DNA of 8,212 nt from CANJUD01 sp043750035 (lineage in GTDB: Bacteria; Bacteroidota; Bacteroidia; UKL13-3), in contig JAYVCI010000172.1 of the NCBI GenBank assembly GCA_043750035.1, positions 1 to 8,212 on the forward strand. The letters are read 5' to 3'. Positions 1 through 6,447 of this stretch are shown piece by piece. Made by a program: the position numbers and the translations under genes. The notes below the pieces were generated by a model, which made no database searches, had not been told where the DNA came from, and was given only the letters and a program-made list of their open reading frames with translations. The stretch's first letter is position 1, and each line of letters opens with the position of its first letter.

Positions 1-1209
1 GCCGATAAACATATTATAAAAGATACGGTTACCTTTTTAGGCATGGAGTTTAAAAATACGGTACTGAGTATGTATGCCCTTTCGTTCTCTTTTTTAATAG
101 TATGTATCCTCTCCCCTATCCTATCATCCATAGCCGACACCCGAGGCAATAAAAAATCCTTCCTCAAGTTCTTTTGTTATATGGGTGCAACAGCCTGTGC
201 GGGATTATATTTTTTGCTTCCGGGCATCAATGGCGAACAACCCGCAATGCTTGGTTGGGGAATATTTTGTATGATAATGGCAAGTATCGGATTTTGGGGT
301 GGCTTGGTTTTTTATAATTCCTTTTTGCCCGATATCGCATCGCATGATGACATGGATAAAATTTCTGCACGGGGTTTTTCATTGGGATATCTCGGTAGTA
401 GTACCTTATTAATATTATGTTTGATTTTTATTACAGTGATGAAAAATTACGGATACCCAAGCTCGCTTGCTCCACGAATATGTTTTTTGGCTGTGGCTGT
501 TTGGTGGGTCTCTTTTGCACAAATATTATTTTATAATGTACCCGAACAAAAAATAAGCAACCGCGTAAAAGCATCCCTGTTTAAAGGATTTCATAAACTA
601 CACGAAGTATATAAAAGTGCGACATCGAGCAAAAGCATGAAAACATTTTTAGCCTCCTTCTTCTTCTATAATATGGGTGTGCAAACTGTGATGCAAGTAG
701 CAGTTTACTTTGGTGCCAAGTTATTAGCCCTGCCTTCAGATAAACTTATTCCAACAATACTAACTATACAATTTGTGGGAATTGCGGGTAGTTTCTTATT
801 CTCTTACCTCTCTAAAATGTTCGGTAATAAACTTTCATTATCCATGGCTGTATTTATTTGGATTGGTGTTTGTATAAGTGCATGGTTTGTGGCTGAGTAT
901 AAATCGGAAAAGGGTTTTTATATATTGGCATTTTTTGTGGGATTGGTTATGGGTGGTATACAAAGTTTAAGTCGGGCTACTTATAGCAAACTTATTCCTG
1001 AAGGAGCACACGATACCGCATCGTTTTTTAGTTTCTATGATATTACAGAAAAAATAGCAATGGTAATTGGACTATTTTTATTCGCATTTATTGAACAACA
1101 TTCAGATGGCATGCAAAATTCTTTGTTTGCCGTGATAGTATTTTTCATACTCGGATTTTTACTTCTCATACCTTTAAAAGATAACAGATTAAAAGCATAT
1201 AAACAGTGA
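1..1209 (+). CDS. UMF1-family MFS transporter, 5'-partial
   Basis: This is a polytopic inner-membrane protein of the major facilitator superfamily, most like the UMF1 (Atg22-like) group, whose substrates are mostly unknown. The frame is open back to position 1, so the methionine at 43 is internal. About 402 residues are visible; the family usually has 420-450, so only the first helix or so is missing. Counting from the Met at 43, the helix 2/3 loop reads SPILSSIADTRGNKK (residues 24-38), the MFS A-motif region. YNSFLPDIA (91-99) followed by ISARGFSLGYLG (107-118) is a UMF1 hallmark. GGIQSLSRATYSKLIPEG (304-321) and SFFSFYDITEKIAMVIG (327-343) mark the C-terminal half. About ten hydrophobic segments are visible. 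The stop codon overlaps the start of the following ABC-F gene by 4 bases, which suggests co-translation. The family call is firm; the substrate cannot be inferred. Confidence 0.88.
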   Translation, partial: ADKHIIKDTVTFLGMEFKNTVLSMYALSFSFLIVCILSPILSSIADTRGNKKSFLKFFCYMGATACAGLYFLLPGINGEQPAMLGWGIFCMIMASIGFWGGLVFYNSFLPDIASHDDMDKISARGFSLGYLGSSTLLILCLIFITVMKNYGYPSSLAPRICFLAVAVWWVSFAQILFYNVPEQKISNRVKASLFKGFHKLHEVYKSATSSKSMKTFLASFFFYNMGVQTVMQVAVYFGAKLLALPSDKLIPTILTIQFVGIAGSFLFSYLSKMFGNKLSLSMAVFIWIGVCISAWFVAEYKSEKGFYILAFFVGLVMGGIQSLSRATYSKLIPEGAHDTASFFSFYDITEKIAMVIGLFLFAFIEQHSDGMQNSLFAVIVFFILGFLLLIPLKDNRLKAYKQ

Positions 1210-3137
1210 TAGATTTACAAGACATTTCATTTGAATTTGGTGGCAGGTACTTATACAAAGAAGCCTCGTGGCAAATAAAACCAGGCGAACGCATCGGCCT
1301 TATTGGTAAAAACGGAACAGGCAAATCAACTTTGCTTCGTGTATTGATGGGAGAATATTCCATTAGTGGTGGTAATATACAAAAACAGGGAGGCATTAAA
1401 ATAGGTTTCCTTACCCAAGATTTTTTAGATAAAAATTTAGAGGGCTCGGTTTTGGAAGTTACCATGCAGGCATTTCAAGAACTATTGGATATCGAAAAAC
1501 AGATGCATGCAATCACCGCCCAAATGGAAACCCATTATAATGATAAATTATTGGAACGCCTTGGCGATTTGCAACACCAGTATGAAATGCATGATGGATA
1601 TACCATTCACAATCGTGCTGCTGAAGTATTGGAAGGGCTGGGTTTTAAAACCGAACAACTCGACAAACCATTACAACAATTTTCAGGAGGGTGGCGTATG
1701 CGTGCATTGCTTGCACAAATGCTTTTAACCAAACCCGATATATTGATGCTGGACGAGCCTACCAACCATTTGGATTTACCTTCCATTCAATGGCTCGAAA
1801 ACTATTTGAAAACTTATGCAGGTTCAGTTATTGTGGTGAGTCATGATAGATATTTTTTGAATCGTTTGTGTAATAGAATTGTGGAGATAAGCAACCTCAA
1901 ATTTAATATATTCGAAGGAAACTTTGATGATTATATAGATCAAAAAGAAGAACGTATGTTATTGCAACAACGCCAGTTCAGTAACCAGCAACAATATATA
2001 AAAGACCAAGAAAAATTTATCAATCGTTTTCGTGCCAAAGCCAGTAAATCGGTAGCGGTGCAAAGCCGTGTAAAAATGCTGGACAGGCTTGACAAGATTG
2101 AAGCCCCCGATGGAGATACCGCATCAGTAGGTATTCGTTTTGGTATGGACCATGCAGGCGGAAAAGTAACTTTGGAAATTGAAAACCTTAGTAAAAGTTT
2201 TGGCAATGTGGTAGTATTTAATCATGCCGAAGGACAAATTGTGCGAGGTGATAAAGTAGCATTAATTGGTGCGAATGGTTTGGGCAAATCTACCTTATTA
2301 AAAATTGTAGATGGCTTATTAGAGTCGAAAGGTAAAATTACTTTGGGGCATAATGTACACATGTCCTATTTCTCGCAACAGCAAAGTGAAACTTTAGATA
2401 ATAATAAAACTATAGTTGACGAACTTCAATATTTTGCACCTTGGATAAAAGAACAAGAAGCACGAACCATATTGGGTTCATTTTTATTTACCGGCGAAGA
2501 TGTTTTCAAGAAAATAAAAGTACTATCAGGTGGTGAAAAAAGCAGGGTGGCATTGGCAAAAACTGTAGTAAGTCGTTCCAATTTTTTATTGTTGGACGAG
2601 CCTACGAATCACTTGGATATGCAAAGTGTAAATATATTGGCAAAAGCATTAATTGATTATGAAGGTTCCATGCTATTGGTAAGTCACGATAGGCATTTTA
2701 TAAGTATGGTAGCCGATAAAATTTGGTTCATCGAAAATCACGAAATCAAAGAATACCCGGGTGGTTATGATGAATTTGAGGAATGGTATAGTAAACGTGT
2801 AGTGCCACTCCCAACTGTGGCAACACAATCCGATAGCTATCGGATGCATAAGGAAGAAAAAAAAGTAGAAAAGAGTGATACCGATAAAAAGCAAGTATCA
2901 AAAAACAAACTGATACAATTGCAAAAAGACATGGACAAACTAGAGCAAGAAATAGAGCAGCATAAAATACAAATAAAAGCAATAGAAGAAAGTTATAATA
3001 ATCCGGATATTGCTTCCAATGCTAAAAAATTAAACGAGGCAACCGAGCAGCATAAAAAATTGTCAGACACTATTAAGCAGCTTAACCTTAACTTTGAAAC
3101 ATTATTTGAGCAAATGATGGTACTTCAAGAAAATTAA
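1206..3137 (+). CDS. ABC-F family ATPase (translation factor type)
   Basis: A soluble twin-ATPase protein without membrane segments, as in ABC-F proteins, which bind the ribosomal E site and relieve stalled or antibiotic-bound ribosomes. Domain 1 has Walker A GKNGTGKST (34-42), signature FSGGWRMR (159-166), Walker B MLDEP (181-185) and switch H213. An interdomain linker at about 243-300 carries FRAKASKSVAVQSRVKML, typical of the P-site tRNA interaction motif. Domain 2 has GANGLGKST (355-363), LSGGE (440-444), LLLDEP (461-466) and H494. A charged stretch leads to a C-terminal coiled coil (about 562-640), as in Uup and YheS. The 643-residue length matches those relatives. The start is GTG inside the upstream stop (GTGA) with no Shine-Dalgarno sequence. 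A 16-base palindrome lies in the loop before the coiled coil and encodes residues around SDSYRM. A housekeeping role is likelier than drug resistance, but the subfamily is not resolved. Confidence 0.95.
   Translation: MIDLQDISFEFGGRYLYKEASWQIKPGERIGLIGKNGTGKSTLLRVLMGEYSISGGNIQKQGGIKIGFLTQDFLDKNLEGSVLEVTMQAFQELLDIEKQMHAITAQMETHYNDKLLERLGDLQHQYEMHDGYTIHNRAAEVLEGLGFKTEQLDKPLQQFSGGWRMRALLAQMLLTKPDILMLDEPTNHLDLPSIQWLENYLKTYAGSVIVVSHDRYFLNRLCNRIVEISNLKFNIFEGNFDDYIDQKEERMLLQQRQFSNQQQYIKDQEKFINRFRAKASKSVAVQSRVKMLDRLDKIEAPDGDTASVGIRFGMDHAGGKVTLEIENLSKSFGNVVVFNHAEGQIVRGDKVALIGANGLGKSTLLKIVDGLLESKGKITLGHNVHMSYFSQQQSETLDNNKTIVDELQYFAPWIKEQEARTILGSFLFTGEDVFKKIKVLSGGEKSRVALAKTVVSRSNFLLLDEPTNHLDMQSVNILAKALIDYEGSMLLVSHDRHFISMVADKIWFIENHEIKEYPGGYDEFEEWYSKRVVPLPTVATQSDSYRMHKEEKKVEKSDTDKKQVSKNKLIQLQKDMDKLEQEIEQHKIQIKAIEESYNNPDIASNAKKLNEATEQHKKLSDTIKQLNLNFETLFEQMMVLQEN
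2829..2844. repeat. 16-base perfect palindrome inside the ABC-F gene
   Basis: The sequence TCCGATAGCTATCGGA is its own reverse complement. Its 14-base core CCGATAGCTATCGG also occurs in the larger palindrome at 5192-5209. Here it is in frame within the ABC-F coding region and encodes part of the hydrophilic loop between the second ATPase domain and the C-terminal coiled coil. Confidence 0.85.
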
Positions 3138-4451
3138 ATGATAGCTTATATGAGCAAAAACAAACCCATTTTACACCTATTATATATAGGCAACATTTAT
3201 TTCGTTATTTCTATACTGCTTTGCATATCCACTACAAGCAATGCACAAACTACAGTACTGTGCGAAAACTATATCTATGATAGTTCAATTAAAACTGTAG
3301 AACTGAAACAACCCAATGGTGATCCGCTTACAGTTATTAATTTGAACAGTGATGGCGTGCTTCGGATGAGTTTTGATCAGTTGGGCGTTAACAATACCTA
3401 TTATCAATACTCATTTATTTTTTGCGATGCCAATTGGAATCCCTATACTCAATATGATTTCAATGCCTATGCACAAGGACTGCAATATACCAATATAGAA
3501 AACTGGAAATTTTCATCGAATGCCTATCAAAGATATGTGCATTATACTTTTGATTTCCCCAGTAATAATTTCAAATTTCTATTTGCAGGCAACTATATAT
3601 TAAAGGTAACACGGTCCGATAATCCAGATATTCCTTCCATTACACGAAGGTTTATGGTGTGCAACCAAAAAGTAAGTTTTACTGCCACTATTAAACCAGC
3701 TACTGATGTACAGTATCGTTTCAGCAAACAGGAAATAGATGTATTGGTTGACAATTTGGGTTATAATATGCCCAATGCTTTTGCCGATGCAAAAATTGTA
3801 ATCACCCAAAATAACCGTTGGGACAATGCCATTAGCAATATGAAACCACGTTTTATTAACGGCAACAAGCTGGACTATAATTTTGAAGATGTTAATTTGT
3901 TCAATGGCGGTAATGAGTTTCGGATGTTTGATATAAGAACTTTAAGAGCATTTAGCCAAAATGTAGCCCGCAAATATTTTGATACACTATACCATTGTCT
4001 GCTCAATGTTGATGAAAGCAGAGCAGCCCTTCAATACTTATATATGATAGATTTTAATGGCCGCCGTTCCATAGCCAATAACGAGGGCGTATCCAATGAC
4101 CCTGACTATGCCATAGTGCATTTTAGCCTGAGCAGTGTTGATCCATACAAACAAGATATTTATGTGTATGGCGAACTAACCGATTGGCAAATGAAGCCTG
4201 AATTTAAGATGATATACAACAAAGACCTGTTTCGCTACGAGTGCAAAGCCAAACTGAAACAAGGCGTTTATAATTATATATATGTGGCCCAAGACCCAGC
4301 AACCACAGTAGCTGACGAAACTTTGATAGAAGGCAGCCACATGGAAACAGAAAATAACTATACTGTTTATTTTTACTACCGAAATTTGATTTTTAATTAC
4401 GACGAATTGATTGGTGCTCAGATGTTCAGCTCTACAAACTCAGGTAGGTAA
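3138..4451 (+). CDS. Type IX secretion system plug protein (DUF5103 family)
   Basis: An exported beta-rich protein of the DUF5103 family. The Flavobacterium johnsoniae member was found as the plug that closes the periplasmic side of the SprA translocon of the type IX secretion system. A signal peptide is visible: lysine near the start, hydrophobic core at about 11-32, and a likely cleavage site TTSNA/Q (A36/Q37). Family features include LRMSFDQLG (75-83), YYQYSFIFCDANWNP (88-102), the RYVHYTFDFPSNNFKF block (132-147) and AGNYILKV (150-157). The C-terminal part (about 325-415; IYVYGELTDW, then GVYNYIYV) resembles an immunoglobulin-like E-set fold. The length of 437 residues is about normal. 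The ATG directly follows the ABC-F stop codon; an in-frame ATG at 3150 is a possible alternative start and would still leave a good signal peptide. It ends a three-gene operon. Family identity is firm; the plug role rests on homology. Confidence 0.88.
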   Translation: MIAYMSKNKPILHLLYIGNIYFVISILLCISTTSNAQTTVLCENYIYDSSIKTVELKQPNGDPLTVINLNSDGVLRMSFDQLGVNNTYYQYSFIFCDANWNPYTQYDFNAYAQGLQYTNIENWKFSSNAYQRYVHYTFDFPSNNFKFLFAGNYILKVTRSDNPDIPSITRRFMVCNQKVSFTATIKPATDVQYRFSKQEIDVLVDNLGYNMPNAFADAKIVITQNNRWDNAISNMKPRFINGNKLDYNFEDVNLFNGGNEFRMFDIRTLRAFSQNVARKYFDTLYHCLLNVDESRAALQYLYMIDFNGRRSIANNEGVSNDPDYAIVHFSLSSVDPYKQDIYVYGELTDWQMKPEFKMIYNKDLFRYECKAKLKQGVYNYIYVAQDPATTVADETLIEGSHMETENNYTVYFYYRNLIFNYDELIGAQMFSSTNSGR

Positions 4452-4472
4452 AAAGATATTTTTTGTAAGATG

Positions 4473-4503
4473 TTTGTTGTTTAGAAATTAAGTCTTACTT
4501 TTG
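4473..4503 (+). promoter_or_regulatory. Bacteroidota-type promoter for rpmB-rpmG-bL38
   Basis: A TTTG at 4473-4476 is followed after 19 bases by TACTTTTG at 4496-4503. This matches the Bacteroidota primary-sigma consensus (-33 TTTG, -7 TAnnTTTG) exactly, with normal spacing. Transcription would begin near 4509, leaving an A/T-rich leader of about 15 bases before the rpmB ATG. That is too short for a structured leader control element. Confidence 0.8.
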
Positions 4504-4523
4504 CACTCCAATTTTTTATATCA

Positions 4524-4754
4524 ATGAGAGTTTGTGATTTAACCGGAAAAAAAGCAATGAAAGGTAACAACGTTTCGTTTTCTAACAAGAAAACCAAGCG
4601 TAGGTTCTACCCTAATCTGCATACCAAAAAATTCTTCATACCCGAAGAAAATGCATGGATAACCCTAAAGGTATCTACTTCAGCCATGCGTACCATCAAT
4701 AAAAAAGGCATCAATGCTTGCCTGAACAATTTAATTAAAGACGGAAAAATTTAA
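4524..4754 (+). CDS. rpmB: Large ribosomal subunit protein bL28
   Basis: A basic 76-residue ribosomal protein of the 50S subunit. The N-terminal VCDLTGKKAMKGNNVSFSNKKT pattern (residues 3-24) followed by KRRFYPNLHTKKFFIPEE (25-42) is diagnostic of L28, and WITLKVSTSAMRTINKKG (46-63) matches the C-terminal half. It has only two cysteines (C4 and C66) and no CxxC pairs, so it is the zinc-free form. The length fits Bacteroidota L28. The ATG at 4524 follows an A/T-rich stretch with no Shine-Dalgarno sequence, normal for this phylum. It is the first gene of a three-gene ribosomal-protein operon behind a consensus promoter. Confidence 0.97.
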   Translation: MRVCDLTGKKAMKGNNVSFSNKKTKRRFYPNLHTKKFFIPEENAWITLKVSTSAMRTINKKGINACLNNLIKDGKI

Positions 4755-4768
4755 CCGTATAAAGTATC

Positions 4769-4951
4769 ATGGCAAAAAAAGGAAACCGCATACAAGTGAT
4801 ATTGGAATGCACCGAGCATAAAACCTCTGGCGTACCTGGCACTAGTCGCTATATCACCACCAAAAACAAAAAGAACACCACCGAAAGGCTGGAGGTGAAA
4901 AAATATAATCGTGTACTCAAAAGAGTAACCGTTCACAAAGAAATTAAATAA
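4769..4951 (+). CDS. rpmG: Large ribosomal subunit protein bL33
   Basis: A 60-residue basic protein of the 50S subunit near the E site. It opens with MAKKGNRIQVILECTEHK, continues with GTSRYITTKNKKNT (24-37) and ends in KRVTVHKEIK, a close fit to Bacteroidota L33. There is a single cysteine (C14), so this is the zinc-independent variant, matching the zinc-free L28 next to it. It starts 14 bases after the rpmB stop and precedes the bL38 gene by 15 bases, so the three are surely co-transcribed. No Shine-Dalgarno sequence is visible. Confidence 0.97.
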   Translation: MAKKGNRIQVILECTEHKTSGVPGTSRYITTKNKKNTTERLEVKKYNRVLKRVTVHKEIK

Positions 4952-4966
4952 TAATATTATACTACT

Positions 4967-5116
4967 ATGGCTAAGAAAGTTGTTGCTACACTAAAAACAG
5001 GAGCTGGTAAAGAATACGCTAAAATCATCAGAGCAGTAAGGTCACCCAAAACCGGTGCCTATACTTTTAAAGAAGAGATGGTTCCCAACGATAACATCAA
5101 ACAATACTTTAAATAG
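4967..5116 (+). CDS. DUF4295 family small ribosomal protein (bL38)
   Basis: A 49-codon gene running from the ATG at 4967 to the TAG at 5114-5116. The product is small and basic: it begins MAKKVVATLKTGAGKEYAKI, contains the motif RSPKTGAYTFKEEMVPND (residues 25-42) and ends in KQYFK. This is the DUF4295 pattern, restricted to Bacteroidota and regularly found right after rpmG. From memory, the Flavobacterium johnsoniae 70S ribosome structure revealed a protein of this type that was named bL38; I am fairly but not fully certain that bL38 equals DUF4295. It lies 15 bases after rpmG under the same promoter and is followed by a strong terminator. Its codon use looks like that of its neighbours. Confidence 0.93.
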   Translation: MAKKVVATLKTGAGKEYAKIIRAVRSPKTGAYTFKEEMVPNDNIKQYFK

Positions 5117-5138
5117 TATTCGTTTATCCAAAAAAATT

Positions 5139-5180
5139 AAAAAAGCTATCTGTGCAATTCACGGGTGGCTTTTTTGTTTT
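5139..5180 (+). terminator. Intrinsic terminator after the bL38 gene
   Basis: The arms 5139-5154 and 5160-5175 pair over 16 base pairs around a 5-base loop (CAATT). GCUAUCUGUG pairs with CACGGGUGGC using several G-U wobbles, and this is extended by six A-U pairs. The run of T at 5170-5175, followed by GTTTT, supplies the U-tract. It lies 22 bases after the bL38 stop codon. Because of the wobbles, the opposite strand would form a poor hairpin, so the terminator is directional. Confidence 0.85.
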
Positions 5181-5191
5181 GCTTCGACTTC

Positions 5192-5209
5192 TCCCGATAG
5201 CTATCGGGA
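5192..5209. repeat. 18-base perfect palindrome, interspersed-repeat type
   Basis: The sequence TCCCGATAGCTATCGGGA is a perfect palindrome and shares the 14-base core of the one at 2829-2844. It is flanked by GCTTCGACTTC on the left and CAGGATGACA on the right, resembling short interspersed repeats that I recall from intergenic regions of Bacteroidota genomes. There is no T-tract after it, so it is unlikely to be a classical terminator. It could cap transcript ends or be a relic of a small mobile repeat. Confidence 0.75.
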
Positions 5210-5302
5210 CAGGATGACAATAAAGCCCAGGACAGTATAACAACCAGGCGTCAGCCAATTATAACCATTGATCATTAACAATTAGGCATTAGCCCCATTC
5301 AT

Positions 5303-5330
5303 AATTCATAATTTATAATTCATAATTTAT
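5303..5330. repeat. A/T-rich 14-base tandem repeat upstream of ftsY
   Basis: Two exact adjacent copies of AATTCATAATTTAT occupy 5303-5316 and 5317-5330. A partial copy (ATTCAT) precedes them at 5297-5302, and degenerate TCATTCCTAATTCATCATCA follows up to the ftsY start. The repeats end 21 bases before the TTG start codon. The whole 171-base spacer between the terminator tail and ftsY (5181-5351) holds only this repeat and the palindrome at 5192. No TAnnTTTG promoter element is recognisable in it. Confidence 0.8.
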
Positions 5331-5351
5331 CATTCCTAATTCATCATCACC

Positions 5352-6302
5352 TTGGGATTTTTTGATTTTTTAAATAAAGAGAAGAAAGAACAACTAAACA
5401 AAGGCTTGGAAAAAACCAAGACCTCTTTGTTTGGCCGTATCAGTAAAGCATTACTCGGTAAAAGTAAAGTAGATGCGGAGTTTTTAGATGAACTGGAAGA
5501 GATACTTATAAGTAGTGATGTGGGCGTAAAAACCACACTCGAAATTATAGAACGTGTAGAGAAGCGAGCAGCCAATGAAAAATACTTTGGAGAAACTGAA
5601 CTGAACAAACTTTTAAAAGACGAGATCAGTTTATTGCTCGATGAGAAAGCACTCACAGCTACTATAGATTTTGACCTTAAAGGAGTTAACAAACCTTATG
5701 TAATTATGGTAGTGGGTGTAAATGGTGTAGGCAAAACTACCACTATAGGTAAACTCGCCCACCAGTTTAAACAAGCAGGCCAAAAAGTAGTACTTGGTGC
5801 TGCTGATACTTTTAGGGCAGCAGCAGTTGATCAATTAAAAATATGGGGGCAACGCGTGGATGTTCCCGTGGTAGCTTTGGGCATGAATATAGACCCCAGT
5901 GCCGTTGCATTTGATACAGTTACCAAAGCATTGGAGATGGGAGCCGATGTGGCAATAATTGATACTGCGGGTAGGTTACATAACAAGCTAAATCTGATGA
6001 ACGAGTTGAGTAAAATAAAACGGGTAATGCAAAAAGTAATTCCCGATGCTCCACACGAAATATTATTGGTACTGGATGCCTCTACCGGGCAGAATGCTTT
6101 TGAGCAGGCACGTCATTTTATGGCTGCAACAGATATAAATACTTTGGCCTTGACCAAACTTGATGGCACTGCAAAAGGTGGCGTGGTGATAGGAATCTCC
6201 AACGAATTTAAAATCCCCGTAAAATATATAGGCGTGGGCGAAGGCATGAACGACCTTCAGATATTCAACAAGCACGAGTTTGTGGATTCGTTGTTTAGTT
6301 GA
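5352..6302 (+). CDS. ftsY: Signal recognition particle receptor FtsY
   Basis: The membrane-associated SRP receptor GTPase, which docks SRP-ribosome complexes at the Sec translocon. An amphipathic N-terminal helix (MGFFDFLNKEKKEQLNKGLE) serves as membrane anchor, followed by the N domain (about 20-105). The G domain has GVNGVGKTT (122-130, P-loop), DTFRAAAVDQL (152-162, insertion box), DTAGR (204-208), TKLD (268-271) and GVGEGMNDLQ (294-303). The 316 residues make a compact form without the long acidic A domain of E. coli FtsY, as is common in this phylum. The start is TTG: an in-frame TAA lies at 5337-5339, no ATG lies between, and the next in-frame Met (residue 119) falls inside the G domain. 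A terminator separates it from the ribosomal genes, although such genes often run together in Bacteroidota. Convergent with the minus-strand lipoprotein gene. Confidence 0.97.
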   Translation: MGFFDFLNKEKKEQLNKGLEKTKTSLFGRISKALLGKSKVDAEFLDELEEILISSDVGVKTTLEIIERVEKRAANEKYFGETELNKLLKDEISLLLDEKALTATIDFDLKGVNKPYVIMVVGVNGVGKTTTIGKLAHQFKQAGQKVVLGAADTFRAAAVDQLKIWGQRVDVPVVALGMNIDPSAVAFDTVTKALEMGADVAIIDTAGRLHNKLNLMNELSKIKRVMQKVIPDAPHEILLVLDASTGQNAFEQARHFMAATDINTLALTKLDGTAKGGVVIGISNEFKIPVKYIGVGEGMNDLQIFNKHEFVDSLFS

Positions 6303-6447
6303 TATGTATTAACAATTGTAGATTGTTGCTGTCCGGACTTTCAGCATATATCTTGATAAGGAGCATTGAACTTTTTGAGACAAAAAAGTACGTGCTGAAC
6401 ACAAAACTCTGGTATTGGAAATGTACTGTGAGCAGTAGCTTTTCTTC

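Noticed and set aside
1166..1465. 99-codon minus-strand frame across the MFS/ABC-F junction
   Set aside because: It is antisense to the end of the transporter gene and the first Walker A region of the ABC-F gene, both clearly real; no motif is seen in it.
4450..4470. Possible terminator after the plug gene
   Set aside because: AAAAA at 4450-4454 can pair with TTTTT at 4460-4464, but the stem has no G-C pairs, so it is not convincing.
5055..5240. 61-codon plus-strand frame running from bL38 through the terminator and palindrome
   Set aside because: It overlaps the real bL38 frame, and the rest of it translates the terminator hairpin and the repeat.
5336..5692. 118-codon open frame on the minus strand opposite the start of ftsY
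   Set aside because: It lies antisense to the well-conserved FtsY N domain, and its product is serine-rich low-complexity sequence with no recognisable motif. It is a shadow of the real gene.
6303..6447. Possible terminator or RNA in the gap between ftsY and the lipoprotein gene
   Set aside because: Two short stems are visible (6311-6316 with 6322-6327; 6370-6376 with 6383-6389) plus an 8-base palindrome GTCCGGAC at 6331-6338. The stems are A/T-only or nearly so and lack a proper U-tract, so I do not call a terminator. No gene is seen here.
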